Notes under the pieces: generated by a model
What the model saw: the letters and a program-made list of their open reading frames with translations, nothing else
Told to the model about the DNA's origin: nothing
The model's database searches: none
Source of the DNA: Capsulimonadaceae bacterium
GTDB lineage: Bacteria; Armatimonadota; Armatimonadia; Armatimonadales; Capsulimonadaceae
DNA length: 64,000 nt
Direction: 5' to 3'
NCBI GenBank assembly: GCA_031292625.1
Contig: JARLGU010000011.1
Location: 124,001-188,000, forward strand
Shown here: positions 52,460-60,894 of the stretch, one piece after another
Layout of the letters: the number at the start of each line of letters is the position of its first letter
Numbering within the stretch: position 1 is the first letter of the stretch
Program-made: the position numbers and the translations under genes

Positions 52460-54457
52460 CTAGTCTGCCTTCCATGAGATAGGAAAAACCCAATCTCTCA
52501 CCTCGGCCGTCGCCGTCGATACCGGTGCTTCGTCCAGATACGGAAGCTCATGTTCGCGGATGCCGTCAATGCGTACACGCGGATTGACGGGAACTTGCCC
52601 ATTCACCGACACGAAGCGGGGAGTTGGAGAGGCGAGGCTCCAAGATGTCTCGATGTCCAGCGCTGGCCTAACGTTCGTCTTCGGCCGGATATAGCGAGAC
52701 CGGCGCGTCGTATAAACGATATCCGAGATTCGCGACGCTACCAGGTCGTCGACGAATGCCTGCAAAGAAGGATATTCGTCGACACTTGCATGCTCAGCGA
52801 CGAAGCCGCCGCAAACGTGCCGCAGTTCATCGCGCGTGAACTGGCGCTCGCCGCCCTCGTAGAACGTGGCGCGAATAACTTCATACTTGTTGATCCGTTC
52901 AAGAGTAATCGATGCCTGGCCGAACTCCCGCGAGTACGCGATAGGGTGAACCGCAATCAAAAGACGGCCGCGACGGCACGCGATCCATTCGCCGCTTCGC
53001 GCCGCCCCCTCCCAACGGCTGCGACGATCATTGCCGACAATGATTTCATCCGCGCTTGCGTAGTGGGCAGGGAAAATCACCATCTCGTTCAGACGGTGAA
53101 GCGGGTTGCCCGTTCCTCCCGCAGAATCAGCCGGCGCCGCGAGCGAAAGATGTGGGTATGTCAACACTAACGCAGTGCTGTCTGATTGCACCGTCAGACA
53201 GCCTGCGTTCGAACGGACATTGTCCTCTTCCCCAGTCGTTCCACATTCCGACGACGACACGATGCCCTGCGCCTGGTCATTCACGAGCATTTTCGTGAAG
53301 ACCGTGCCGACATCGCGGTGCGATCGAACCTCTTGACGTTGCTTGTACGTGACAAAATAGGTGACGCTCGGATCCCCCGTAAGCCAGCCGGTTCCCGCCG
53401 TCCCCAACGCATAGTCTCGCTCCAGGAAGCTTACGATCGAGTCCGCGCGCGCCGGGAAATCAGGACCGGAATCGCCCATCTCGTAGGTTGCCGCGGCCCT
53501 GAACGGGTAAGCCTTGGTCTGGAACAGCGGCGCTGCAATCTCGGGCATATGACACTTACCGGACGCAAACCAGCACATCTGCGCGATGTTAAATAGATAG
53601 TCTCCAGCATGATGGACAACGAGCTCCGGATCGTTGTCGAATAGCGCCATCGGAGACGGCTTTGCGATGTCGCCGAATGTAAACCAGAATAGCGATCCGA
53701 GACAAGTCACCGACGCAAGCGAATCGACGGTATAGGCTCTGGAGTGCGGTCCCACGATACAGCCCATTTCAGGATGAAATCGTGCCGCTAGATCGACCCA
53801 CAGCCGCGTTTCGGCATCCCGGGCAAGCTCGCGGGCCTCAGCGCTCTTCGCGTTTTCCGCGATCTCGGCCAGCGCATGAAGAGTTACCGCAGAATACGTC
53901 GGCGAGTTATACTCGGAGATCGTTCCACGCCTAACAAGCATCGCGCGCAGTTCACGCAGGTTCGCGATCCCGTGCGCAACGGCGCCTGCATCTCCGATCA
54001 GATCTCCGCCGAGGATCAACCCCAACGCGGCCTTAGACGGCATATTGTCGTTGTATCCATGATATTGATACTCAGGCAGGCGATCTCCGCCTTTAGGACC
54101 GATCGCCTCGGCAACAAGCCCCGTCAAGAGCTGCCTCACGTCCGGCGCCATGACCTGACCGAACTTCAAAAGGCAAATAACGGCAACGTTCGAGTGAAAA
54201 ATATCGAAGTGCGATCCATCCTTGCGCGGTATACCGAGGTGACTGACAGTTAAATCGCCTTTGCGGATTACGGCGTCTGCCCAGCTCGTTTGGCCGGTCG
54301 CGTATAATGCCAGCGAAAGCCAGTAACGTTCCCGCACCTGTAACGGAGCCGACGCCCCAATCCAATTGCCTTCTCTATCATAGAAGGCCGCAGCTGCTTC
54401 AGCAGCCTTTCGATTGTACGATTCGACTCTTAATTCGAATCCGTCCGTAAGTCCCAT
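52460..54457 (-). CDS. Hypothetical protein, probable alpha/alpha-toroid
   Basis: The 665-residue protein has no signal peptide. The N-terminal 350 residues are mostly paired helices with conserved-looking turns (VRERYWLSLALYATG, LPEYQYHGYNDNMPSKAALGLILGG, GTISEYNSPTYSAVTLHALAEI), and the rest is beta-rich. This combination suggests an (alpha/alpha)6-toroid with a beta-sandwich, as in polysaccharide lyases and some glycosidases, but no family could be assigned. AAGGAG precedes the ATG. A 22-bp perfect palindrome lies about 100 bases upstream, so it is probably a regulated catabolic gene controlled by the GntR-type protein next door or by another repressor. Confidence 0.7.
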   Translation of the reverse strand: MGLTDGFELRVESYNRKAAEAAAAFYDREGNWIGASAPLQVRERYWLSLALYATGQTSWADAVIRKGDLTVSHLGIPRKDGSHFDIFHSNVAVICLLKFGQVMAPDVRQLLTGLVAEAIGPKGGDRLPEYQYHGYNDNMPSKAALGLILGGDLIGDAGAVAHGIANLRELRAMLVRRGTISEYNSPTYSAVTLHALAEIAENAKSAEARELARDAETRLWVDLAARFHPEMGCIVGPHSRAYTVDSLASVTCLGSLFWFTFGDIAKPSPMALFDNDPELVVHHAGDYLFNIAQMCWFASGKCHMPEIAAPLFQTKAYPFRAAATYEMGDSGPDFPARADSIVSFLERDYALGTAGTGWLTGDPSVTYFVTYKQRQEVRSHRDVGTVFTKMLVNDQAQGIVSSSECGTTGEEDNVRSNAGCLTVQSDSTALVLTYPHLSLAAPADSAGGTGNPLHRLNEMVIFPAHYASADEIIVGNDRRSRWEGAARSGEWIACRRGRLLIAVHPIAYSREFGQASITLERINKYEVIRATFYEGGERQFTRDELRHVCGGFVAEHASVDEYPSLQAFVDDLVASRISDIVYTTRRSRYIRPKTNVRPALDIETSWSLASPTPRFVSVNGQVPVNPRVRIDGIREHELPYLDEAPVSTATAEVRDWVFPISWKAD

Positions 54458-54553
54458 AAAGTCTCCTTAACCGGTTTCTTGAACCAGCACAAAAAATCCA
54501 CCCAGATGAAGCACCCGCAAGCGCGGTTGCAAGTAGAAGCGTTCCACGACCTA

Positions 54554-54575
54554 AATCGCCATTTAAATGGCGATT
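54554..54575. promoter_or_regulatory. Perfect 22-bp palindrome, candidate operator
   Basis: The half-site AATCGCCATTT is followed immediately by its exact reverse complement. It lies upstream of the minus-strand toroid gene and downstream of the regulator gene. An AT-rich centre with GC shoulders is usual for sugar-repressor sites. Confidence 0.75.
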
Positions 54576-54616
54576 AACGCAATACATTTAAAGTCGCAAA
54601 TTATCCGTTCCGCGTA

Positions 54617-55774
54617 TTACGAATGATCCGTCACGCAGGTCAAATGCTCTTTGTCTCTCCACAAAGTCGAAGTGCGCGCAACGAGGTGATAGGGCACCGT
54701 CACCGCCGTGGCGGCAGCGGGATCGCGCAGCGCTTCGCGCAACAGACCGGCTGTGCATTGAGCGATCTCTGCGATCGGCATCTGCATCGATGAAATCCCC
54801 ATCGCTCGTCCCTCATCGGAGTCGTCGAACCCGGCGATCAAATAATCCCGGCCAACCTCGAGACCCTGCTTCTTCGCGATCTCGATAAAGAGTATGGCGG
54901 TCCGATCGTTCGAGCAGACGACGCCATCAAATAGCGTGAAGTCTGCCTCCTGAGACGACGCTTGCCGCTGCGGCGTGGGGGCGCCGTTTAGGCCCGTCTC
55001 GAGATCAGCCAGGTTATTCTGCACGACGCGGATGCCTGCGCCCGCATTCAAGACCGCATTGCGAACGCCCGTCAGGCGCAACGCCGCCCAATCACAAGCA
55101 ACTGGCGAGACATAAAGCAGGCTCCGGCAGCCCCGCTCGATAAGATGGTTCGCTGCCTGCTCCCCTCCCTTAATATCGTCAGGTTTTGCATGGGAAATCG
55201 CGGCCTGCAGCGGATCAAGCGTCAACACGATCAACGGCAACTTCAGCGCACGGCAATAATCGGCAGCCTGCCTGGCAGTATCGTGCGTTAGCCCTTCCAC
55301 GAAGACAATCGCATTAACCTGCTGCGCCGCAAGGCTGTCTATCGCATCGGAATGCGGCAACATTACCGCCTGAGTCTGCCGGTTAAAGAAGAGCGCCGTT
55401 CCTCCGGCATCGGAGATAGCCCGCTCCGCAGCGCTAAGGAGCATATGACGGGCGGTTCGCGCCGGCTGCCCAAGGTGGCCCGGACTGATCCTGGAAACAA
55501 CGCCAATCTTCCCGAGCACAATATCCGAATTTGTGATGCTCCGCGCAACGAACGTTCCCCTGCCCGCTTCCGCACGGATCAAACCGTCCGCCATCAACGC
55601 GCTCATTGCTTGCTGAATCGTCAGAGGGGCCACCCCATACGCCATCGCCAGCGACCGGCGGCCAGGCAGACGCGACCCCAGGGGACAAATGCCCGCCTCG
55701 ATCTTGCGGCGCAAGTCCCCGGCAACGTTATCCGCGATCGTGTTCCGCTTCCGAATTGACGCAACAGGAAACAA
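54617..55774 (-). CDS. GntR-type regulator with LacI-like sensor domain
   Basis: From the TTG at 55774 the protein has 385 residues; a TTG at 55801 is also possible, while the longest frame begins before the likely promoter. The N-terminal winged helix is GntR-like (LRRKIEAGICPLGSRLPGRRSLAMAYGVAPLTIQQAMSALMADGLIRAEAGRGTFV). It is followed by a periplasmic-binding-protein sensor (NAIVFVEGL, GGEQAANHLIERGCRSLLYVSP, FDGVVCSNDRTAILF, YLIAGFDDSDEG), the AraR-type combination. It probably controls the adjacent toroid gene and itself in response to a sugar. Confidence 0.9.
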   Translation of the reverse strand: MFPVASIRKRNTIADNVAGDLRRKIEAGICPLGSRLPGRRSLAMAYGVAPLTIQQAMSALMADGLIRAEAGRGTFVARSITNSDIVLGKIGVVSRISPGHLGQPARTARHMLLSAAERAISDAGGTALFFNRQTQAVMLPHSDAIDSLAAQQVNAIVFVEGLTHDTARQAADYCRALKLPLIVLTLDPLQAAISHAKPDDIKGGEQAANHLIERGCRSLLYVSPVACDWAALRLTGVRNAVLNAGAGIRVVQNNLADLETGLNGAPTPQRQASSQEADFTLFDGVVCSNDRTAILFIEIAKKQGLEVGRDYLIAGFDDSDEGRAMGISSMQMPIAEIAQCTAGLLREALRDPAAATAVTVPYHLVARTSTLWRDKEHLTCVTDHS

Positions 55775-55806
55775 GGGTGAAGTCCAGCATAAGTGATACA
55801 AAAATA

Positions 55807-55860
55807 TGTTACACTTGCCATTTTGGCATGCCGGGCAAACTGTGTCAAGTAGATGTAACA
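55807..55860 (-). promoter_or_regulatory. Promoter and inverted TGTTACA sites of the GntR gene
   Basis: On the plus strand TGTTACA (55807-55813) and TGTAACA (55854-55860) form an inverted pair, with TGCCATTTTGGCA as a further dyad between them. On the minus strand a TTGACA box lies between the sites, 17 bases ahead of a weak CAAAAT. This looks like an autoregulated promoter. Confidence 0.6.
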
Positions 55861-56024
55861 CTTTGTCGAAAATCGAGTGGACAGAGCCTCATGGAGCGCT
55901 CCGTGAAACAAAAACGAAAAACAGGTTCCGTGGGCGACACGGCCCGCAAGCCGCATTGTCGCCACACGAAACCTGGATTCGTCCCACGCTTCCGAACTTC
56001 AGAGAGTTACTCGTTCTCGTTTCG

Positions 56025-56753
56025 CTACTTTTCGTCCGCCTCGAAGACTCGGTACACCAATCCCGCGACCGCCGCGCCGATGATTGGGGCGACCCAGAAT
56101 AGCCACAACTGGCCGATTGCCCAGCCGCCGGCAAAGAGCGCGGGGCCGGTGCTTCGCGCGGGGTTAACGGACAGGTTGTCCACCGGGATGCCGATCAGGT
56201 GGATCAGCGTCAGGCCGAGGCCAATCGCGATTGGTGCGAAGCCCTGCGGGGCGCGTTTATCGGTCGCTCCTAGAATGATCATCAGGAACATAAACGTCAG
56301 CACGACTTCGGAAATGAAGACGGAGTGCATGGCGTAGTGCCCCGGAGAGTGTTCATTGTAGCCGTTGGAGGCAAAGCCCGCGTGGACATCGAACCCGGCC
56401 GCTCCCGACGCGATCAAATAGAGGACGCCGCCCGCTACAATGCCGCCTATAACCTGCGCGACAATATACGGAAGAAGATCGGAGAGCGGAAACCGCTTGC
56501 CAACGACCAGACCGACTGAGACGGCCGGGTTAAGATGGCAGCCGGAAATGTGCCCGATCGCGTAGGCCATTGTAAGCACCGTTAAGCCGAACGCAAGCGC
56601 GACCCCTACAAAGCCTATTCCAAGATTGACGGGCGTCGCATCGGTGGAGAGAAAGTGGGCGGCGAGGACGGCGCTGCCGCATCCGCCAAAGACCAGCCAG
56701 AAGGTGCCGATGAGCTCGGCGAACGCTCTCTTTGCGATAGGAATCGTTGTCAT
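56025..56753 (-). CDS. aqpZ: Aquaporin Z-type water channel
   Basis: The 242-residue channel has six membrane spans and two pore-lining NPA motifs, at residues 75-77 (HLNPAVS) and 197-199 (VNPARS), the second followed by the selectivity-filter Arg. His and Cys/Gly residues around the pore ([10 protein letters not shown]) fit AqpZ rather than glycerol facilitators. The start is ATG 56753 with GAAAGGAAA upstream; the longer frame adds an unlikely charged N-terminus. It stands alone. Confidence 0.95.
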   Translation of the reverse strand: MTTIPIAKRAFAELIGTFWLVFGGCGSAVLAAHFLSTDATPVNLGIGFVGVALAFGLTVLTMAYAIGHISGCHLNPAVSVGLVVGKRFPLSDLLPYIVAQVIGGIVAGGVLYLIASGAAGFDVHAGFASNGYNEHSPGHYAMHSVFISEVVLTFMFLMIILGATDKRAPQGFAPIAIGLGLTLIHLIGIPVDNLSVNPARSTGPALFAGGWAIGQLWLFWVAPIIGAAVAGLVYRVFEADEK

Positions 56754-57093
56754 GCTGGGTTTCCTTTCAATAAGGGAGAACCACCGGGTCGAGAATGGCT
56801 CCCGATCGGACAAAGGATCGCGAACGTCAGTCCATTCTGACGAGCGATCAGCGAAGTTAGCAAAGAACACTCCGGCAAGATGCCTGTAGCGATGGCATTA
56901 TACCTCCACGAATCGGCCGATCGATACTACGGAATAGTGCACTCCCATCGATCGATACTTCGATAAAAGTGAGATTATGCTTTGTCGACATCTCCTCCCC
57001 CCGGCAGCGGGTTTCGGCCGCGCGCGTGGTTCGCCAATACGGCGCGGTGGTACAATAGGCGCGTTAGTGGTGTAAGGCTTTATTGGTGAACTG
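56754..57093. other. Divergent intergenic region
   Basis: No gene is supported in these 340 bases. GATCGATACT occurs twice, at 56919-56928 and 56950-56959, three helical turns apart, which could be a regulator site for the aquaporin or the MFS gene. A TACAAT box at 57051-57056 could be the -10 element of the MFS gene, without a good -35. Confidence 0.4.
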
Positions 57094-58272
57094 GTGCCGT
57101 ACTATAAGCGGAATATTCTCGTCCTCTCAGTCACTGTTTTTCTCGCTTCGCTGAGTTGGCAACAAATTGTGCCTTTTCTGCCCAAGTTCCTGAAGGAAAT
57201 TGGCGGTGGAGGTCCCCACTTCGAGACCTGGGTGAGCGTTATTTTCGCCGCGCAGTCTCTGGCCGCGATGATTGCGCAGCCGTCCTGGGGCAAGCTGGGC
57301 GACACCTTCGGGCGAAAGCCGATGATCCTGCGCGCAGGGCTTTGCTTGGCAGGCGTCTATTACGCGATGAGCTTGTGCCGCTCTCCCTGGCAGCTCGCAC
57401 TGTGCCGCTTCCTCAACGGCGCCCTAACCGGTTTCATTCCCGGCTCCTTCGCCCTCGTGAGCACGAATACGCCCGAAGAAAAGGCCCCGCGCTATGTTGC
57501 GCTGCTCGAAAGCACGTCGAACGTCGGCCTAATCGTCGGTCCGACGATCGGTGCGGTTCTGGCGCGGTTCGCGGGCTATCGCATGTCGATGGTCATGTCG
57601 GGCACGGCCATTCTGATCTCGACCATCGCCGTTTGGTTTCTTGTCGAGGAGCCGAATAAGACGGTTATTGCGGAGAAGACCAGCCTCCTGCAGGATTTCC
57701 GTGAAGCATTCCGTTCGCCTGTGCTTGCGTCGCTCCTGGTCACAATCGGCCTCGCGTGGAGCTACGGCAACTCCATCAACCCGTATCTCGTTCTCCACCT
57801 CGAATCGCTCAGCGGCTGGCGTCCCTGGTGGCTGCCAGCGTTGACATACTCGCTACCCGGGATCGCATTCGTCCTGGTTGCTTATCGCTGGTCGCTCGCC
57901 GGACAAAAGTGGGGATACGACAAAAACATTATGATCGGTCTAGGCGGGGGAGCAATTGGCGCGCTCCTGCTATATGGCGCACATAACATCTGGCTCTTCG
58001 CGCTGGTCTACTTCGCGACAGGCATCTTAATGGCGACTCTAAGCCCCGGCGTCGGCGCGGTGACATGCACGATGGTCCCACAAGAGTTCCGCGGCCGAGC
58101 CTACGGCATCCAGCAAGCCGCGGGCACCCTCGCCGCCTTCCTGTGCATACTTGCCACGGGGCAAGTTGCGCGGACGTTCGGTTATCACGCGATCTTCCTC
58201 TTCGTAAGCGTTCTGTTCATAGCTGGCTTCTTCGTATTCCGCAACTTCGTGCGTAAGTGGGAAAAGCCTTAG
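57094..58272 (+). CDS. Major facilitator superfamily transporter
   Basis: The 392-residue protein has 12 predicted membrane spans. The MFS signature between spans 2 and 3 is GKLGDTFGRKPMIL; the second half has a weaker counterpart. The start is a GTG with no strong ribosome site. Sequence features such as VSTNTPEEKAPRYVALLESTSNVGLIVGPTIGAVL resemble multidrug or sugar-efflux-type carriers (DHA1 family). The substrate cannot be predicted. It precedes module 4 by about 120 bases but has its own upstream region. Confidence 0.9.
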   Translation: MPYYKRNILVLSVTVFLASLSWQQIVPFLPKFLKEIGGGGPHFETWVSVIFAAQSLAAMIAQPSWGKLGDTFGRKPMILRAGLCLAGVYYAMSLCRSPWQLALCRFLNGALTGFIPGSFALVSTNTPEEKAPRYVALLESTSNVGLIVGPTIGAVLARFAGYRMSMVMSGTAILISTIAVWFLVEEPNKTVIAEKTSLLQDFREAFRSPVLASLLVTIGLAWSYGNSINPYLVLHLESLSGWRPWWLPALTYSLPGIAFVLVAYRWSLAGQKWGYDKNIMIGLGGGAIGALLLYGAHNIWLFALVYFATGILMATLSPGVGAVTCTMVPQEFRGRAYGIQQAAGTLAAFLCILATGQVARTFGYHAIFLFVSVLFIAGFFVFRNFVRKWEKP

Positions 58273-58321
58273 GCGAGAACGCCCGCTGCCGCGATTGCGC
58301 TGCGGAGTTTCCAGGATCCTC

Positions 58322-58383
58322 TTGACACGCCGCCAACCGCGTGTTATAATCTGCGTGTCAACAACTAACACAGACTTTGTTGA
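58322..58383 (+). promoter_or_regulatory. Consensus sigma70 promoter with dyad operators of GntR gene
   Basis: TTGACA (58322-58327), a 17-base spacer and TATAAT (58345-58350) are a perfect consensus promoter. TCAACAA (58358-58364) and TTGTTGA (58377-58383) form an inverted pair over the start of transcription. A second pair, GTGTTA and TAACAC, overlaps the -10 box. Such a strong promoter must be tightly repressed. Confidence 0.85.
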
Positions 58384-58395
58384 GATCGTCCCATA

Positions 58396-59643
58396 ATGAT
58401 CATGCGTCCCACAATTCCAATCAACAAGGATATCGCCCTCCCGGTGTACCGGCGAATCGAGGAAGATCTGCGCGCCCGAGTCCGTGACGGCCGCTGGTCC
58501 ACCGGTTCGCGTATCCCTCCGCGCAGAGAGCTTGCAAAGCAATACAATGTCGAGGTAAACACGATTCAGCGCGCCATCGCCATCTTGCTGGAAGACGGTG
58601 TCCTGCGAGCCGATCCAGGCAAGGGAACGTTCGTCAGCGATAACGCAGACCTGGCTGCGACCGCGAAGAACGGCGCTCCGGCAAACGCGCCGTCGCTGCG
58701 CCTCGGGATTGCCCTCGGCGACGCGGAAGCCCTGTCCGATGCCGATGGATACGGTCTGCACGTTGTTCGCGGCGTTCGACGCGCCCTCGCCCCCTACGGT
58801 CTCAAGCACAGCGTGACGTTTGTCGAGAACTGGGATACCGACATGCTCGCAGCCATATCGCGCTCCGATTTGAGCGGCATTCTTTTGGTCAGCCCTGATA
58901 CGGAGAAGCGCACCCAGATAAGCCAGCTCTGGCACGCGGGAATGCCGACTGTCGTCGTTACGTCATCCTGGCCAGGAATAGATGTTCCCTTTATCGACTG
59001 CGACAATTACGCTGGCGTTCGCGCAGCGGTTTCCCACCTTGTTTCTCTTGGACACAAGCGCATCGGCTGCGGGATCATCCATATGAACCTCAGCAACCAT
59101 CGCGACCGTGCGGAAGCGTTCCGCCGGGTCCTCCGTGAATATGGCTTGGAAGTGGCCCCGGAGCACGTCATCGAGCGCTGGAGACCCACAAACATGGAAG
59201 GACAAGCGGCCATTCGCACCCTGCTCTCTTCGCCTAATCGGCCCACGGCGCTCATTCTCCTGGACGATCAGACCGCCACGAGAACCCTACCGATTGCTTG
59301 CAAGCTCGGTATCCGGGTGCCGCAAGACCTTTCGCTGATCACGTTCGATGACACGCGGGCGGCGATGCACGCCGAACCGCCCCTTACGACGGTTGCGCCG
59401 CCGTTCGAAGAGATGGGACAGAAAGCCGCGGAAATGCTTCTGGCAATGTGCGCCGGACAGCCGTTCACCAAAAGCCCCGACCTGATGCCGATGAGCTTTA
59501 TTGAACGCCGCTCAACCGCTCGCGCGGTGTTGTGTTCCGAAGCAGGCGAAGCCGCGCCAGCGCAAGTTTATGGGGCAAGGATGGGAGCGAAGCGACGGGC
59601 CAAGCCCGGGAGATTGATCAAAACAAGCGTCGGATTACCGTAA
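58396..59643 (+). CDS. GntR-type regulator with LacI-like sensor domain
   Basis: The 415-residue protein joins a GntR winged helix (ALPVYRRIEEDLRARVRDGRWSTGSRIPPRRELAKQYNVEVNTIQRAIAILLEDGVLRADPGKGTFV, about residues 14-78) to a LacI-type sugar sensor (GILLVSPDTE, LVSLGHKRIGCGII, PTALILLDDQTATRTL, LSLITFDDTRA). It ends in a basic tail of about 30 residues. It heads the same order of genes as the LacI proteins of modules 1 and 2, so two regulator families play the same part. The dyads at its promoter are its likely binding sites. Confidence 0.94.
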   Translation: MIMRPTIPINKDIALPVYRRIEEDLRARVRDGRWSTGSRIPPRRELAKQYNVEVNTIQRAIAILLEDGVLRADPGKGTFVSDNADLAATAKNGAPANAPSLRLGIALGDAEALSDADGYGLHVVRGVRRALAPYGLKHSVTFVENWDTDMLAAISRSDLSGILLVSPDTEKRTQISQLWHAGMPTVVVTSSWPGIDVPFIDCDNYAGVRAAVSHLVSLGHKRIGCGIIHMNLSNHRDRAEAFRRVLREYGLEVAPEHVIERWRPTNMEGQAAIRTLLSSPNRPTALILLDDQTATRTLPIACKLGIRVPQDLSLITFDDTRAAMHAEPPLTTVAPPFEEMGQKAAEMLLAMCAGQPFTKSPDLMPMSFIERRSTARAVLCSEAGEAAPAQVYGARMGAKRRAKPGRLIKTSVGLP

Positions 59644-59662
59644 GTCTTAGCGAGGCAACGAC

Positions 59663-60622
59663 ATGAACCGATTTAGATCTAGCGCATTTACACTTATCGA
59701 ACTACTCGTAGTTATAGCGATAATTGCCATATTATCGGCGGTGCTCTTTCCGGTATTCCAGAGCGCGCGAGCGAAGGCGCGACAGACAGCCTGCTTGAGC
59801 AATCAAAAGCAGCTTGGACTGGGCCTTATGCAGTACATTCAGGACTTCGATGAAACATATCCGTCCGGCAATGACCTCGCGTGCGGGACGGCAACGCCAC
59901 CTGCGGCGAACGCGTATTGCGGCACATCGAGCGTCCACTTTACGAGCCCAATGCCGGGTGCGGGCTGGGCGGGTCCTCTGTTCCCTTATGTCAAATCACG
60001 GGGACCGTTTACCTGCCCGGACGACGAGAAGACGGTCGACAACCTGCCAAGCTGGGCAAATTCCGGCGGCAATCATTTGCAAGCGATTTCGTACGCAATG
60101 AACTCAAATATTCCGGCGCTCACGCAGTCCAAGGTGACAAGCGCTGCAAAAACCGTTGTATTCTTCGAGGTCTCGCTGATGATGGCTGATCCAGCGCAAG
60201 TTGGGTACGCAGATTGGTATTCGCCTGCCGGCAACTTCAACGCCAGCGGCCCTGCTCAGCTAGCCAACTGGTCAATCACCGTTGCCAGCCTATCGAACTA
60301 CGGGTTCGCTCCGGTCGGATCCCTTGGCGGACAGTGTACGATCTGCAATACTCTGCCACGACACGTACAAGGGAGCAACTATACAATGGCCGATGGGCAT
60401 GTTAAGTATCTAATCGGCAATACAGTATCCGGCGGCGCGACGGCCGCGGCATCGAAGTCCGATCAAACATGGAGCGGCGCGCAAGCGAATTGCCCGGCGA
60501 TCCTTACCTACAGCTATCCGGCGACAAACGAATGGGCGTCCGGGAACGCGGCCGGCTCCGAGTTCAACGGCAACAGTTCGATTACGGGAGGCCAATTTAT
60601 CGCGACATTCAGTCCAACGTAA
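59663..60622 (+). CDS. DUF1559 pseudopilin-type protein (H-X9-DG)
   Basis: The 319-residue protein has the leader MNRFRSSA, the prepilin segment [24 protein letters not shown] and a DUF1559 body. The C-terminal signature is [18 protein letters not shown], a full H-X9-DG motif. It follows the GntR regulator by 19 bases. The glycosidase that completes the module is separated from it by the second copy of the inverted-repeat element, so the insertion has split this operon. Confidence 0.94.
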   Translation: MNRFRSSAFTLIELLVVIAIIAILSAVLFPVFQSARAKARQTACLSNQKQLGLGLMQYIQDFDETYPSGNDLACGTATPPAANAYCGTSSVHFTSPMPGAGWAGPLFPYVKSRGPFTCPDDEKTVDNLPSWANSGGNHLQAISYAMNSNIPALTQSKVTSAAKTVVFFEVSLMMADPAQVGYADWYSPAGNFNASGPAQLANWSITVASLSNYGFAPVGSLGGQCTICNTLPRHVQGSNYTMADGHVKYLIGNTVSGGATAAASKSDQTWSGAQANCPAILTYSYPATNEWASGNAAGSEFNGNSSITGGQFIATFSPT

Positions 60623-60649
60623 GAGAGCGTGTATAGAATCGAAAGCTCT

Positions 60650-60865
60650 AGTAGGACGGCTCCCATTGCCGCCGGGGCAAATTTTGAAATAGGGCCGTCA
60701 CAGCCCTTTCCCCGCTTAACGATGTGCGCTGGAATCGGACGTTGGCGGCAAAACGCCGTGCGCGTGTTGACGAAGCCTTGACGATCACCGCCGTGAACGG
60801 AGCGCGAGTGAAAAAATCGCCCCGGCGGCATGAGCCGTCCTGAATCTTTCTCGCAATACGCCGCC
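60650..60865 (-). mobile_element. Element with terminal inverted repeats (copy B)
   Basis: This copy is inverted relative to copy A at 147-542. Its ends carry GCCGCCGGGGC at 60668-60678 and GCCCCGGCGGC at 60819-60829, with the same flanking GGCTC and A/T-rich tracts. Only one internal unit is present. It lies between the pseudopilin and glycosidase genes of module 4 and stops 29 bases before the glycosidase start, whereas in copy A it is the other end that faces the gene. No protein is encoded. Confidence 0.75.
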
Positions 60866-60894
60866 TAGATACTCACCTTCTAAGGGAAATACAT

